Shown here: positions 26,754-35,960 of the stretch, piece after piece
Layout: every line of letters starts with the position of its first letter
How positions within the stretch are numbered: the stretch's first letter is position 1
Assembly: GCF_018860965.1 (NCBI RefSeq)
Contig: NZ_JAHKQF010000011.1
Coordinates: 279,480-343,479 of the forward strand
DNA from: Alteromonas sp. C1M14
GTDB taxonomy: Bacteria > Pseudomonadota > Gammaproteobacteria > Enterobacterales > Alteromonadaceae
Length of the DNA stretch: 64,000 nucleotides
Reading direction: 5' to 3'
Position numbers and translations under genes: made by a program
The notes under the pieces: model-generated
Told to the model about the DNA's origin: nothing
What the model saw: only the letters and a program-made list of their open reading frames with translations
Database searches by the model: none

Positions 26754-27314
26754 TTATTTAGCGTTAATTAAGGCCTTTGCCAACGCATAATTGCCTTGGG
26801 ATAAGGCGATATCAGCAACGGAATTTCCCGATTTGTCTTTGTGTTGTGGATCCGCGCCTTCGGCTAGCAAAGTCTCCACAATATCGGTACGGTCAAATAA
26901 GCTGGCAAACATTAGTGCTGTTTGGCCTTGAGCGTTGGTTTCATCAACATCGCAATCGGCAAACACCAGCTGTTTTGCAACACTTACATGGCCTTTAAAT
27001 ATGGCTCCCATCAACGCGGTATTGCCACGTGCATCTTCTTGGCAGGGGTTGGCGTGGGCTTGGTTAATTAAAAATGTCACTGTGTCGCTATGGCCATGGT
27101 ATGCGGCCAGTATAAGCGCTGTGTAACCTTTATTATCTGCAACGTTAGCGTCTAGTCCTGCTTGGTAGAATGCTTGCAACACAGTTTGATTGCCAGCTCG
27201 TGCTGCATCAAAATATTGTGTCTTAAGTGCATCGAGCTTGCTGTCTGCATGACTTGTGAAGGCAACAAGAAAAACGGCACTTACTATTAATGATTTTTTA
27301 ATTAACCCCATCAT
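26754..27314 (-). CDS. Exported ankyrin-repeat protein (AnkB-like)
   Basis: 186 aa with a signal peptide (about 1-24, ending TSHAD) and four ankyrin repeats, e.g. KGYTALILAAYHGHSDTV, GNTALMGAIFKGHVSV and GQTALMFASLFDRTDIV. It lies 88 bp downstream of a periplasmic catalase. In Pseudomonas a periplasmic ankyrin protein (AnkB) is encoded next to katB and is needed for full catalase activity; the same partnership is inferred here. Confidence 0.85.
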   Translation of the reverse strand: MMGLIKKSLIVSAVFLVAFTSHADSKLDALKTQYFDAARAGNQTVLQAFYQAGLDANVADNKGYTALILAAYHGHSDTVTFLINQAHANPCQEDARGNTALMGAIFKGHVSVAKQLVFADCDVDETNAQGQTALMFASLFDRTDIVETLLAEGADPQHKDKSGNSVADIALSQGNYALAKALINAK

Positions 27315-27364
27315 GTTTCTCCCCTTCGTTTTGGTTTACTTCAATGATCTGCGTGATTAAAAGT

Positions 27365-27390
27365 AAGCGTGCTCAATACTGAACACGCTT
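27365..27390 (-). terminator. Hairpin between catalase and ankyrin genes
   Basis: AAGCGTG pairs with CACGCTT across a 12-nt loop just after the catalase stop. With a weak T tract it may attenuate, rather than fully stop, transcription into the ankyrin gene. Confidence 0.45.
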
Positions 27391-27402
27391 GGTTTTAGCT
27401 GG

Positions 27403-29007
27403 TTATTGCATTAGCGCCGTTAAGCTCTCAGCCACATCTTGGGCCTTGGCTGCTCGGGCCGCTTGCTGTTGCATTAATGCTTTGGCCATTTGGCGAACTT
27501 TCGACATGGGGGCCATGGCAATTTTAGCGACGCCTGTACCGTAATCTTTATCAGCGTTGTACATAAAGGCACTGATGATTACTCGAATCTCTTCTTCTGG
27601 CACTGACCCTAAGGCACCACCTAGGTTGCTAATTAAGTGCTGTTGACCTTCGCTCGTTAAGTTTCTAAAAAACTCACCAGCCTGTTTAAAGTTTTGCTCT
27701 TTATAGTAAGGTATTTGTTGTGTCACACCTGCCAATGGCTTGCTTGAGTAACGAAACGCTGGATCTTCATTTAAATCAAGGCGACGACTTGGCTGATAAT
27801 TAACATCACGATTAGAGCTAGTGGTACGTAATTTACCGTGTTGCTCGTGGTTATTAATAACCGCATTTTTCGGTGCATTAATGGGAATACGGTAAGCATT
27901 CACACCAAGGCGGTACCGCTGAGTATCAGCATAAGAGAACAGTCGACCTTGTAACATGCGATCTTCAGACGGTTCAATTCCTGGAATAAGGTTGCTAGGA
28001 GCAAACGCCGCCTGTTCGGTTTCTTCAAAGAAGTTATCCGGCACACGGTTTAACACTAGGCGTCCAATTTTACGAGCAGGTACTAACGATTCCGGCCAAA
28101 TTTTAGTGGTATCAAGAGGGTTAAATTCGAAGTCATCTAACTGCTCTGGCTCCAGTTCTTGTAAATATAAATCCCACGATGCCGTTTCACCTTTCTCACC
28201 TATGCGCGTATACACATCAGTCGTGTGAGGTTGCATGTCAATGCCTTGCATTTTCATTGCTTCTTCATTGGTGAAGTTCTTAATAGGCTGGTTCGCTTTC
28301 CAGGTAAACTTCACGTATTTATAGTTTCCTTCATCATCGACAAACTTAAAGGCGTGAACGCCCGAGCCGTCCATATTGAGGTAGCTGGCGGGTGTACCAT
28401 AATCAGAAAACAGCATGGTTAGCGTATGGGTCGATTCCGGCACATGAGAGAAGAAGTCGAAAATACGCTTGCCTTCTTGTTTATTTGTTACCGGAGAAGG
28501 TTTAAATGCATGAACCATATCGGGAAATTTTATTGCATCGCGAATAAAGAACACAGGAAAGTTATTGCCAACCAGATCCCAGTTTCCTTGCTCGGTATAA
28601 AACTTAACCGCAAAACCCCGTGGATCGCGCAGTGTCTCTGGTGACAAGTGACCATGGACAACCGAAGAAAAACGTACGAATACTTCTGTTTTTTTGCCTT
28701 CTGTTTGGAATGGCGCAGCCATAGTATCTTCGGACAAGTTTTCGTAGTTCTCATAATAGCCGTGAATTCCTACACCACGGGCGTGAACCACACGCTCAGG
28801 TATACGCTCTCGGTCAAAGGCAGCGAGTTTTTCAATCAAATGGGAATCTTGCAGTAATACAGGGCCCCATGGGCCTGCAGTTTGCGAGTTTTGGTTGTCA
28901 CCTACCGGTGCTCCATTTTGACGAGTAAGGGTATCGGCATTTACGCTCATAGACAGCATACCCGCTGTCACCAAGCTCAATACTATTTTAGACATGGTGG
29001 TTTTCAT
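27403..29007 (-). CDS. katB: Periplasmic catalase (KatB type)
   Basis: 534 aa with a signal peptide (about 1-24, ending SVNAD). Catalase landmarks are present: the active-site His in RVVHARGVGIHGYYE, the active-site Asn in GNNFPVFFIRDAIKFPD, and the proximal haem Tyr in RLFSYADTQRYRLG. It converts hydrogen peroxide to water and oxygen, here in the periplasm. A 59-codon gene overlaps its start by 4 bp, and an ankyrin-repeat gene follows, as in katB-ankB loci. OxyR control is likely from family knowledge but no clear box was found. Confidence 0.94.
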   Translation of the reverse strand: MKTTMSKIVLSLVTAGMLSMSVNADTLTRQNGAPVGDNQNSQTAGPWGPVLLQDSHLIEKLAAFDRERIPERVVHARGVGIHGYYENYENLSEDTMAAPFQTEGKKTEVFVRFSSVVHGHLSPETLRDPRGFAVKFYTEQGNWDLVGNNFPVFFIRDAIKFPDMVHAFKPSPVTNKQEGKRIFDFFSHVPESTHTLTMLFSDYGTPASYLNMDGSGVHAFKFVDDEGNYKYVKFTWKANQPIKNFTNEEAMKMQGIDMQPHTTDVYTRIGEKGETASWDLYLQELEPEQLDDFEFNPLDTTKIWPESLVPARKIGRLVLNRVPDNFFEETEQAAFAPSNLIPGIEPSEDRMLQGRLFSYADTQRYRLGVNAYRIPINAPKNAVINNHEQHGKLRTTSSNRDVNYQPSRRLDLNEDPAFRYSSKPLAGVTQQIPYYKEQNFKQAGEFFRNLTSEGQQHLISNLGGALGSVPEEEIRVIISAFMYNADKDYGTGVAKIAMAPMSKVRQMAKALMQQQAARAAKAQDVAESLTALMQ

Positions 29008-29183
29008 TCTGCAGCTCCTGACTGACGAGATAGACTATTTGCTTGTTCGTTGATATTACTTTTCACCGCAACGCAGACTTGATCGCCGTAATAATTGTCG
29101 GCGTAGTTGCATTGCGTTTGAATGAGGTTTATCGATGCACTTTGGGCGTTAGCGCTTGTTAGCTTTTTAAGTAGTGTGCTCAT
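29004..29183 (-). CDS. Small protein coupled to catalase, 59 aa
   Basis: Starts at ATG 29183, preceded by GGAG at suitable spacing; a start 12 bp further upstream lacks an SD. The stop overlaps the catalase ATG (ATGA), so the two are translationally coupled. The product is soluble with two Cys (TQCNYADNYYGDQVC) and no signal. No family recognised. The tight coupling suggests a role with the catalase. Confidence 0.6.
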   Translation of the reverse strand: MSTLLKKLTSANAQSASINLIQTQCNYADNYYGDQVCVAVKSNINEQANSLSRQSGAAE

Positions 29184-29352
29184 TTCGTTCTCCATATTAG
29201 ATTGAATGAATTATTAACGATTCATAAAAACTATTAAAGTGAGATGATCCGATATGATTGATAGATATTTTAGATGGAAAACTTGGTGGTTAATTTGAAT
29301 TTTTTGTGTAAGGGGGAACGTTATGACCAAAAATAGCCGTTAAGCAGATGTG

Positions 29353-29853
29353 TTAGCGTTGATAGGGGTTTTTATCTAAGCGAAGTGCAACACAAAATAG
29401 CCGTAAATCTAATTCGAGTTGATGGTAATGAGGCTCCATGTAGCAGCAAAGCTGATAAAAGCTTTTGTTGTGTTCTTTTTCTTTGAAGTGAGCTAGCTCA
29501 TGTACCACAAGGGCTTTTAGCAGTGGTTCGGGGGCATACAGTAAGTCGCTATTTATGGCCAAATCATGCTTGCGTGTTTTACCTTGCATGCGATAGGTGT
29601 GGGTACCTAAAGCATTTGTCACCATATCCCCTTGCTTTTTAAAAGCTGCACGACCAAAAGGCGCAGCGTTTTTTAAATAGCGTTTTTTAAGATTGGTGGC
29701 GTAGTTGTAAAGGAGTTTATCGGTGGTTATGTGATGAGGGGCGGGGTACTTTTTGAGCAAGTAGTCACTCAGTTGATTACTGCGTATAAGACCTAAGGCT
29801 TGTTCAACCACATTGGCCGGGTAGCCGTTAAAATACCGTGCGTACTCACTCAT
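29353..29853 (-). CDS. YgjP/M48-like metallopeptidase
   Basis: 166 aa. The zinc motif is HELAHFKEKEHNKSFY, an HExxH followed by a further His in the style of YgjP/WLM (DUF45) proteins. ALVVHELAHF is preceded by the basic N-terminal half typical of the family. It should be a cytoplasmic metalloprotease-like protein; substrates are unknown. It is divergent from the zinc-starvation operon. Confidence 0.82.
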   Translation of the reverse strand: MSEYARYFNGYPANVVEQALGLIRSNQLSDYLLKKYPAPHHITTDKLLYNYATNLKKRYLKNAAPFGRAAFKKQGDMVTNALGTHTYRMQGKTRKHDLAINSDLLYAPEPLLKALVVHELAHFKEKEHNKSFYQLCCYMEPHYHQLELDLRLFCVALRLDKNPYQR

Positions 29854-30012
29854 TTTATTTACCCTAGCTGATACAAGGCACCATCAGTTTTTTGAGCCTA
29901 TGTGAACTACTGAGGTTGTGGATTTTAACCTTAAACGAAGAACGTTGCTAGCGAGGCAACCCTCTATTGATACTCTAACAAGGCTATCTTTATTCTATCG
30001 TTTATGAGCCTT

Positions 30013-30035
30013 GATATGTTATAGTATAACATATC
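30013..30035 (+). promoter_or_regulatory. Zur box
   Basis: A perfect 23-bp palindrome: arm GATATGTTATA, a central G, then the exact reverse complement of the arm. It agrees with the gammaproteobacterial Zur consensus (GAAATGTTATA arm) at ten of eleven arm positions. It lies 28 bp before the ATG of the COG0523 gene, where bound Zur would block transcription in zinc sufficiency. Confidence 0.9.
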
Positions 30036-30063
30036 GATAAAGAAATAAGACGACCGTTAAACG

Positions 30064-31263
30064 ATGAACAAAAAGTTACCTGTAACCGTACTTTCTGGCT
30101 TTCTTGGGGCAGGAAAAACCACGGTGCTAAGCCACATTCTTAATAACCGCAACGGAAAAAAAGTAGCGGTAATTGTCAACGACATGAGTGATATCAATAT
30201 TGATGCTGCTGTTGTTAAAAATGAAGTATCGCTTAATCGCAGTGATGAAAAGTTAGTGGAAATGAGCAATGGTTGTATTTGTTGCACTCTGCGAGAAGAT
30301 TTACTCATCGAAATTGACAAACTAGCCAAAGATGGGCGTTTTGACTACTTGGTTATAGAATCAACGGGCATTTCAGAGCCCCTTCCTGTTGCTGAAACCT
30401 TTACCTTTGCCGATGAAAACGGGGTGTCATTATCTAATATTGCCAGTTTAGATACCATGGTTACCGTGGTTGATGCGGTAAATTTTTTAAAAGACTATGA
30501 CGAAGCTCAGTACCTTCAAGACACCCAAGAATCGTTAGGTGAAGAGGACGAACGTAGCGTAGCCGACCTGCTGGTGGATCAAGTTGAGTTTGCTGATGTT
30601 ATTCTAATAAGTAAAACAGACTTGGTGGCAGATACAGAAGTAGAGCGGCTTCATGCTATTTTAAAAGTGCTGAACACCCACGCCAAAATTATTCCTATTA
30701 TTGACGGCAAAGTGGATGTTAACGAGGTACTTGATACCGGCACTTTCGATTTTGAGCGGGCTGAACAAGCGCCTGGTTGGTTAAAAGAAATGCGCGGTGA
30801 GCATGTGCCAGAAACAGAAGAGTATGGTATTGCGAGTTTTAATTATGTGGCACGTCGGCCTTTTGCTCCTGAAAAATTTTATGCACTACTTCATAACACT
30901 GAAAAATTTGGCAAGTTAATTCGCTCAAAGGGTTACTTTTGGTTAGCGACTCGGCCTTTTTCTTGTGCCCAATGGAGTCAGGCTGGTGGAATTGCACGGT
31001 ATGGTTTTGCTGGCATGTTTTGGAAAGCGGTTCCTGAAAACGACTGGCCTACGGATCAAGAGTCAATTAACGAAATCAAAAAACAATGGGTAGAGCCGTT
31101 TGGCGATATGCGCCAAGAACTGGTCTTCATTGGTCAAAATTTGGATAAACAAGCCATGATCCGAGCTCTTGATGATTGTTTACTTTCAGATGAAGAGTTA
31201 CTCAAGGGAAGAGGATATTGGGCAACGTTGCACGACCCGTTTCCAGTTTGGGGCGAGCAGTAG
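30064..31263 (+). CDS. zigA: COG0523/CobW-family GTPase, zinc metallochaperone (ZigA/YeiR type)
   Basis: 399 aa. The GTPase P-loop is GFLGAGKTT (residues 12-20), followed by the metal motif CICC (Cys71, 73, 74), Walker-B-like [10 protein letters not shown] and a base motif SKTDLV. A C-terminal CobW_C domain (about 275-390) includes the usual GYFWLATRP segment. These proteins deliver zinc to target enzymes when zinc is scarce. It is first in a Zur-controlled three-gene operon with hisI and a dihydroorotase gene. Confidence 0.92.
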   Translation: MNKKLPVTVLSGFLGAGKTTVLSHILNNRNGKKVAVIVNDMSDINIDAAVVKNEVSLNRSDEKLVEMSNGCICCTLREDLLIEIDKLAKDGRFDYLVIESTGISEPLPVAETFTFADENGVSLSNIASLDTMVTVVDAVNFLKDYDEAQYLQDTQESLGEEDERSVADLLVDQVEFADVILISKTDLVADTEVERLHAILKVLNTHAKIIPIIDGKVDVNEVLDTGTFDFERAEQAPGWLKEMRGEHVPETEEYGIASFNYVARRPFAPEKFYALLHNTEKFGKLIRSKGYFWLATRPFSCAQWSQAGGIARYGFAGMFWKAVPENDWPTDQESINEIKKQWVEPFGDMRQELVFIGQNLDKQAMIRALDDCLLSDEELLKGRGYWATLHDPFPVWGEQ

Positions 31264-31348
31264 TGGTGTTGGCTTTCCCCTCACTGGGGGATTCATTGTC
31301 TGTTACTAGGCCATCAATACCAAAGCGTTTTTAAAAGAGTGAATAACC

Positions 31349-31771
31349 ATGCAGCGTGAATATTTTCAACGGCTCGAAAATTTACCCGATCAAACGTCTA
31401 TTCAGTTGTCAGAAATCATTGAGCAACTGGCGTTTAACGAACAGGGACTAATTCCTGTTATTGCACAAGACGCATCCAGTAAAGACATACTGATGTTCGC
31501 ATGGATGAATAGAGAATCTTTGATTAAAACCATCGATACCAAACGCATGACTTATTGGTCTCGCAGTCGAAATCAACTGTGGATAAAGGGTGAAACCAGC
31601 GGCCATACACAACATGTACGATCAATAGCCTTCGATTGTGATGGTGATGTGGTTTTATGCCAAATAGACCAAGTAGGTGGGGCTTGTCACACCGGTCGAC
31701 CTAGTTGTTTTTACCTTGATGTTAATTTTGAACAAGGGCGGGTAACGATTTTAGGAGACGCATTAGCATGA
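31349..31771 (+). CDS. hisI: Phosphoribosyl-AMP cyclohydrolase, Zur-operon copy
   Basis: 140 aa, HisI domain alone without HisE. Conserved residues include [10 protein letters not shown], the magnesium motif in FDCDGD and the zinc cysteines Cys97, Cys113 and Cys120 ([11 protein letters not shown]). It catalyses the third step of histidine synthesis. It lies in a zinc-starvation operon, not a his operon, so it is probably a second, low-zinc copy as described for COG0523-linked paralogues. It overlaps the next gene by 4 bp (ATGA). Confidence 0.9.
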   Translation: MQREYFQRLENLPDQTSIQLSEIIEQLAFNEQGLIPVIAQDASSKDILMFAWMNRESLIKTIDTKRMTYWSRSRNQLWIKGETSGHTQHVRSIAFDCDGDVVLCQIDQVGGACHTGRPSCFYLDVNFEQGRVTILGDALA

Positions 31772-33105
31772 GCAAAACTCTTCTCGTTAAACACGCTTAC
31801 ATAGTAACGGATGGCAAGATAGTTAAGGGTGATGTGCGCATTAACGGTCAAAGGTTTGAGCGCATCAGTACCAACATTACGCCAACGCCCCAAGATACCG
31901 TTGTTGATGCCAATGGGAAGTACCTCTTACCCGGCATGATCGATGATCAAGTACATTTTCGTGAGCCAGGCTTAACGCACAAAGGTAATATTGAAAGCGA
32001 ATCTCGGGCTGCGGTTGCCGGAGGTATAACTAGCTTTATGGAAATGCCAAATGTCAGCCCTGCAACAACAACCATCGCCGCGCTAGAGCAAAAATTTGAT
32101 ATTGCAAAAGAGCGCTCCGTTGCAAATTACTCGTTCTACCTTGGGGCTACAGAGGACAATCTTGATGAAATCAAAAAACTAAATACTAAACAGCACTGCG
32201 GCGTAAAAGTGTTCATGGGGGCGTCTACAGGTGACTTATTGGTAGAGCATCCAGATGCACTAGATGCTATTTTTCGTGATAGCCCCACCTTAATTGTTAC
32301 CCACTGCGAAAGTGGCGCCGTTATCGCAGAAAATCTTGCAAAAGTGACTGCAAATGGCCATGTACCAACCATTGCAGATCATCCTATTATTCGTGATGAA
32401 CAGGCGTGTTATGCCTCGTCCTCTTATGCGGTTTCGCTAGCAAAAAAATATAACAGTAACCTGCACGTGCTGCATATTACGACAGCCAAAGAGTTGAGTT
32501 TGTTTGCGCCTGGTCCGGTCGAAAATAAACGCATTACTGCTGAAGCCTGTGTGCACCACCTATGGTTTAGCCAAGACGATTATGCCGAGCTAGGTAATCA
32601 AATAAAATGTAACCCAGCCATTAAAAAAACCAGTGATCGTGATGCAATTGTCCAAGCATTGCATACCAATCAAATTGATATCATCGCTACTGACCATGCG
32701 CCCCATACTTGGCAAGAAAAGCAGGTTGACTACAACCAGGCGCCCGCCGGTTTACCCCTTGTTGAACATGCTTTATTGAGTTTGTTTGATCTTGTGCATC
32801 AGCATAAATTAACGCTAGAACAGGTAGTTGAAAAAACAGCTCACAACCCTGCCAAGCGGTACGCTATTGAAAATCGTGGCTACATTAAAGAAGGCTATTT
32901 TACCGATTTTATTTTAGTCGATTTGCAAAAGCCCACTAACGTTACCCATAAAAATTGCCGCTATTTGTGTAAATGGACACCATTTAATGGGCATGAGTTT
33001 ACTTCAAGTATTGAAGGTACTTGGGTAAATGGTCAGCAAGTGTTTAATGGCGAAGATGTGATAGAAAATACTACCGCTGCCCAAAGATTGGTGTTTAATC
33101 GCTAA
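31768..33105 (+). CDS. pyrC: Dihydroorotase-like amidohydrolase, Zur-operon copy
   Basis: 445 aa, type-I dihydroorotase fold. The region that normally reads DxHVHxREPG is here [11 protein letters not shown], so the first metal His is Gln61 while His63 remains. The carbamylated-Lys strand ([10 protein letters not shown]), [15 protein letters not shown] and ATDHAPHTW are retained. It converts carbamoyl-aspartate and dihydroorotate in pyrimidine synthesis if active. Position behind a Zur box suggests a back-up enzyme for zinc starvation. Last chromosomal gene before the cassette array. Confidence 0.88.
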   Translation: MSKTLLVKHAYIVTDGKIVKGDVRINGQRFERISTNITPTPQDTVVDANGKYLLPGMIDDQVHFREPGLTHKGNIESESRAAVAGGITSFMEMPNVSPATTTIAALEQKFDIAKERSVANYSFYLGATEDNLDEIKKLNTKQHCGVKVFMGASTGDLLVEHPDALDAIFRDSPTLIVTHCESGAVIAENLAKVTANGHVPTIADHPIIRDEQACYASSSYAVSLAKKYNSNLHVLHITTAKELSLFAPGPVENKRITAEACVHHLWFSQDDYAELGNQIKCNPAIKKTSDRDAIVQALHTNQIDIIATDHAPHTWQEKQVDYNQAPAGLPLVEHALLSLFDLVHQHKLTLEQVVEKTAHNPAKRYAIENRGYIKEGYFTDFILVDLQKPTNVTHKNCRYLCKWTPFNGHEFTSSIEGTWVNGQQVFNGEDVIENTTAAQRLVFNR

Positions 33106-33150
33106 AAACACGAGGGCTAAAATTTCGTTTAAGGGGGTATAGTTTACTTG
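33106..33150 (-). repeat. Very degenerate attC-like end of array
   Basis: AACACGAGGGCTAAAAT resembles the inner arm of intact sites (AACACGTGGGCTAAAAT), and the stretch ends CTTGTTTGG in place of CTTGTTAGG. It would mark the left boundary of the array, 1 bp past pyrC. Confidence 0.35.
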
Positions 33151-33704
33151 TTTGGAATATCAGAAGCTTTATATTTAACAGGGACAACTTCTTCTCCCTG
33201 TTTGTTTATATAGCCCCACAAGCCACCTTTTAAAACCTGGTGGCCATATTTGTCGGGTGTTAAAACACAACCTTCACAGACTAAGGCCTTACCGTTATGG
33301 AAGGGCCAAGCCCAATCATAACCAGGTGCTAAAACAAGCTCTAAATCCTTGTTGTAATAGGCTACCTTTCCCTTTCTTAGTGATCGTGTCAGCCCTTCTT
33401 CAAAGTAATCTGTGCCGTTGTCGTAAAATATGACCGGCAGAAAGCGGCCATCAGGTTTTACATAGAAATATTGACCAGACGAAAAAAAAGAAGCTAAACC
33501 AAATTTGTCGAAATCCAAGTTTTTTATGTGCTCTTCTGATATTTGAAGGATACCACTTTTGTAGGTAGCACATTTATTAAACACTTCCATTTCGGGGTGT
33601 TGGTATTGGTCGGTTTTTTTAGGAATATACCCACACGCACCCCAGTCGTCTGCTTTAACAGGGTAAATAAATAATGTAATGATTACTGCTATGTATCTGA
33701 GCAT
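33144..33704 (-). CDS. WG-repeat-like exported protein
   Basis: 186 aa from ATG 33704 (AGGAGA 7 nt upstream). A signal peptide (MLRYIAVIITLFIYPVKA) is followed by a mature part with two WG-type repeats, such as LWGYINKQGEEVVPVKY near the C-terminus and GKVAYYNKDLELVLAPGYDWAWPF, here quoted as KVAYYNKDLELVLAPGYDW. Likely periplasmic. It may be the last cassette of the array, with a nearly lost attC to its left. Function unknown. Confidence 0.65.
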   Translation of the reverse strand: MLRYIAVIITLFIYPVKADDWGACGYIPKKTDQYQHPEMEVFNKCATYKSGILQISEEHIKNLDFDKFGLASFFSSGQYFYVKPDGRFLPVIFYDNGTDYFEEGLTRSLRKGKVAYYNKDLELVLAPGYDWAWPFHNGKALVCEGCVLTPDKYGHQVLKGGLWGYINKQGEEVVPVKYKASDIPNK

Positions 33705-33763
33705 AGTACTTTTTCTCCTATTAAAGCGGCGCGTTATAGAGTTGATAAAACACATAGATACAC

Positions 33764-33844
33764 GCAAGGCCTAAGTCGATTGAGCATTGGACAAAATTTG
33801 GTGAAATGATAGCAGATAATCCAGATTTGCCTTATGAATTGGTA
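33764..33844 (+). pseudogene. Remnant of ParD-like antitoxin gene
   Basis: The frame reads ARPKSIEHWTKFGEM then IADNPDLPYELV, matching the C-terminal half of the intact antitoxin at 46432 (PKQIEHWAKIGEM, EDNPDLPYEFV). No N-terminus and no toxin remain. It lies beside the histidine-phosphatase gene where an attC would be expected. Confidence 0.75.
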
Positions 33845-33868
33845 AGTTGTTTGTCTCGAAAGCTTTTG

Positions 33869-34417
33869 CTAGGTTTCAAATATCGATACCCCCCAATAGT
33901 CACTAGATTTAGTCATTTGTTTAAATCCTTTTTTTCGAAAGTGCTTTCTCATATGCAGGTTCAAGTAACCATGAGCAAAAACGATGACTCTTTCTTCACG
34001 TTGCGCAATTTTGATAAGTTCCATTGCTGCTGTTTTGGCGCGAACTCTAGCTTCAAGGTACGATTCGAAGCGTCCTTTTTTTCCTAACATCCAAAGTGCA
34101 CGATTCAGATATACCCAGGACCAACTTCCCATAGTAAAAGGTAATTTGAATCGAGGGATGTCCATCTCTCTAAATAAATCGGACTGTAAGTCTGGATACT
34201 TATTGAGAGCAACCCAACTGCTGTGAATCGCCCGAGGTAAATCACTTGATACAGTAAAATAGTCACCATAATCAGCTGCTAGGGGGGTAATCGGGCGGCT
34301 ATCATCAGCAACTAAAGAGTGATTGTAGTTTCTTACCCAATTTGCAAACCCCGCACTATTAACCCGTTTATTATCCGATTTCTCTGGGCGACCATGTCGA
34401 ACTAAAATTATTCTCAT
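33869..34417 (-). CDS. Histidine phosphatase family protein
   Basis: 182 aa. The RHG motif (ILVRHGRPE, His8) starts the protein and a second His lies in VIVFAHGYLNLHM, the phosphoglycerate-mutase-like catalytic pair. SSDLPRAIHSS is the usual third conserved part. It probably dephosphorylates a small molecule or protein; substrate unknown. Cassette-borne by position; its own attC seems lost, with an antitoxin remnant to its left. Confidence 0.8.
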   Translation of the reverse strand: MRIILVRHGRPEKSDNKRVNSAGFANWVRNYNHSLVADDSRPITPLAADYGDYFTVSSDLPRAIHSSWVALNKYPDLQSDLFREMDIPRFKLPFTMGSWSWVYLNRALWMLGKKGRFESYLEARVRAKTAAMELIKIAQREERVIVFAHGYLNLHMRKHFRKKGFKQMTKSSDYWGVSIFET

Positions 34418-34421
34418 TGAA

Positions 34422-34498
34422 ACCTAACTTCCCATTAAGGGGCTGTAATATGGGAGTTAACGCAACGAACAATATGTTTCATGTACTACTTCGAATTC
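34422..34498 (-). repeat. Degenerate attC of LysE cassette
   Basis: Left core ACCTAAC and stem CCATTAAGGGG are kept; the right GTTRRRY core is not recognisable. Confidence 0.5.
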
Positions 34499-35116
34499 CT
34501 AATAGGCAGCATATTGAAGTATTAACTCTTTTAATACAGGAAAAATTGAACCTACTAACAAAGCCGCCATAGTAAAATTAAACATTTTTTGGTGCTTTGA
34601 AGAGCGAAGGTACTTTTTAAGGCCGGCACCAAAAACTAACCAAATTCCAACACAAGGAAAAGCAACAATAAAGAAAGCTAACGCAATAAAAATCACTTGG
34701 GAGAATATATCTGATGAAATATAGGTGTAAGCGGAAACCGCGCCTGTAGCCATAACCCATGCTTTGGGGTTCACCCATTGAAATAACGCCGCCTGAGTAA
34801 AGCTTAAGGGCTTAGATTTTCCTATATCTAATGAGGTTGGCGAAGATGATGCGATAAGCCAAGCTAAATACAAAAGATAAGCGACACCTAATACCTTTAT
34901 TATTTCGTGAAACAAAGGATATTTTTCAAATACAACGCTAAAACCTAAGCCGACCATAATTACCATTACAGGGAAGCCAAAGCAGATCCCTAGCAAATGT
35001 GGAATACTATTTTTGACACCATAATTTAGACCGGAAGACATAATCATAATGTTATTTGGGCCAGGTGTTACCGTGGTGGATACCGCAAAAATAATAATCG
35101 CTAAATACAACTCCAT
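34499..35116 (-). CDS. LysE-family amino-acid exporter (RhtB type)
   Basis: 205 aa with six hydrophobic segments and the family signature TPGPNNIMIMSSGLNYG near the N-terminus, then HLLGICFGF and VNPKAWVMATGAVS. These proteins export amino acids such as homoserine, threonine or lysine. Single-gene cassette near the old end of the array with its attC partly decayed. Confidence 0.88.
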   Translation of the reverse strand: MELYLAIIIFAVSTTVTPGPNNIMIMSSGLNYGVKNSIPHLLGICFGFPVMVIMVGLGFSVVFEKYPLFHEIIKVLGVAYLLYLAWLIASSSPTSLDIGKSKPLSFTQAALFQWVNPKAWVMATGAVSAYTYISSDIFSQVIFIALAFFIVAFPCVGIWLVFGAGLKKYLRSSKHQKMFNFTMAALLVGSIFPVLKELILQYAAY

Positions 35117-35136
35117 AACTGTTAGTACTCCTTGTT

Positions 35137-35214
35137 AACTAACACCTTGTTTAGCTAAGGATGATTGGTTAAAAGGCAGAAAGCCAAGAACAATAAAGGG
35201 TGTTTTTGTTATAT
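35137..35214 (-). repeat. attC of racemase cassette
   Basis: 78 bp, left core AACTAAC, right core GTTATAT; includes the racemase stop codon. The inner arms TTGGTTAAAA and AGCCAAGAA are partly paired. Confidence 0.6.
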
Positions 35215-35898
35215 TGCAGTTTCAACGGCTTTCTGAGCGTGAATATAGGTGGTGTCTAGAAGGTCGATTTCAGTATCTGTTTGGTCAACTAACATTCCAA
35301 TTTCAGTACAACCAAGAATGACTGCCTCTGCGCCTTGTTTAGCTAGAGATTCAATAATTCGCAAATATTCGGCTTTAGAGTCTGGAAGTAAATTCCCTAA
35401 ACAAAGCTCTTTATAAATAACATCGTGAACAATTTTTCTATCGGCAGCGTTAGGCGTCAGCACTGTTAAACCATAGATATCACTTAATCTACCTTTATAG
35501 AAATCTTGTTCCATTGTAAACGCAGTTCCTAATAAACCTACCGTTTTAATTCCTTTTTTTACAAGAACATCTGCCGTTGCGTCCGCTATATGCAGCAAGG
35601 GAATATCAATAGATTCTTCTATCTGTGGTGCTACTTTATGCATGGTGTTTGTGCATATAAGTAAAAAATCTGCTCCTGCAGATTGCACCTTTATAGCCGC
35701 ATCTGACAGTATTTTGGCTGTGCCTTCCCAATCACCCTCATGCTGTAGTTTTTCAATTGGATCAAAATCTACACTATACATTGCTATTTTTGCTGAATGT
35801 AGACCACCAAGTGATTGTTTAATACCTTCATTAATTGCTCTGTAATATCCAACCGAGCTTTCCCAGCTCATACCACCTAAAAGACCAATTGTTTTCAT
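35209..35898 (-). CDS. Aspartate/glutamate racemase family protein
   Basis: 229 aa from MKTIGLLGGMSWESS at 35898. The two catalytic Cys regions are LLICTNTMHK and VILGCTEIGML, as in the aspartate racemase (YgeA-like) group. It should invert amino acids such as aspartate or glutamate without a cofactor in the cytoplasm; substrate not fixed. Single-gene cassette; the stop codon lies in the attC. Confidence 0.88.
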   Translation of the reverse strand: MKTIGLLGGMSWESSVGYYRAINEGIKQSLGGLHSAKIAMYSVDFDPIEKLQHEGDWEGTAKILSDAAIKVQSAGADFLLICTNTMHKVAPQIEESIDIPLLHIADATADVLVKKGIKTVGLLGTAFTMEQDFYKGRLSDIYGLTVLTPNAADRKIVHDVIYKELCLGNLLPDSKAEYLRIIESLAKQGAEAVILGCTEIGMLVDQTDTEIDLLDTTYIHAQKAVETAI

Positions 35899-35925
35899 AT
35901 CTGAACTCAGTCCTTGCCTTATAAT

Positions 35926-35960
35926 GCCCAACTAGGGGGCAAATAATTGTCTTGTTATAC
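35926..35960 (-). repeat. Short degenerate attC
   Basis: 35 bp, cores GCCCAAC and GTTATAC with AGGGGGC and an almost absent centre. Contains the stop of the 151-aa membrane protein gene. Confidence 0.5.

Noticed and set aside
29196..29350. OxyR box before the katB unit
   Set aside because: ATAG and CTAT pieces occur in the AT-rich region but without the required spacing.
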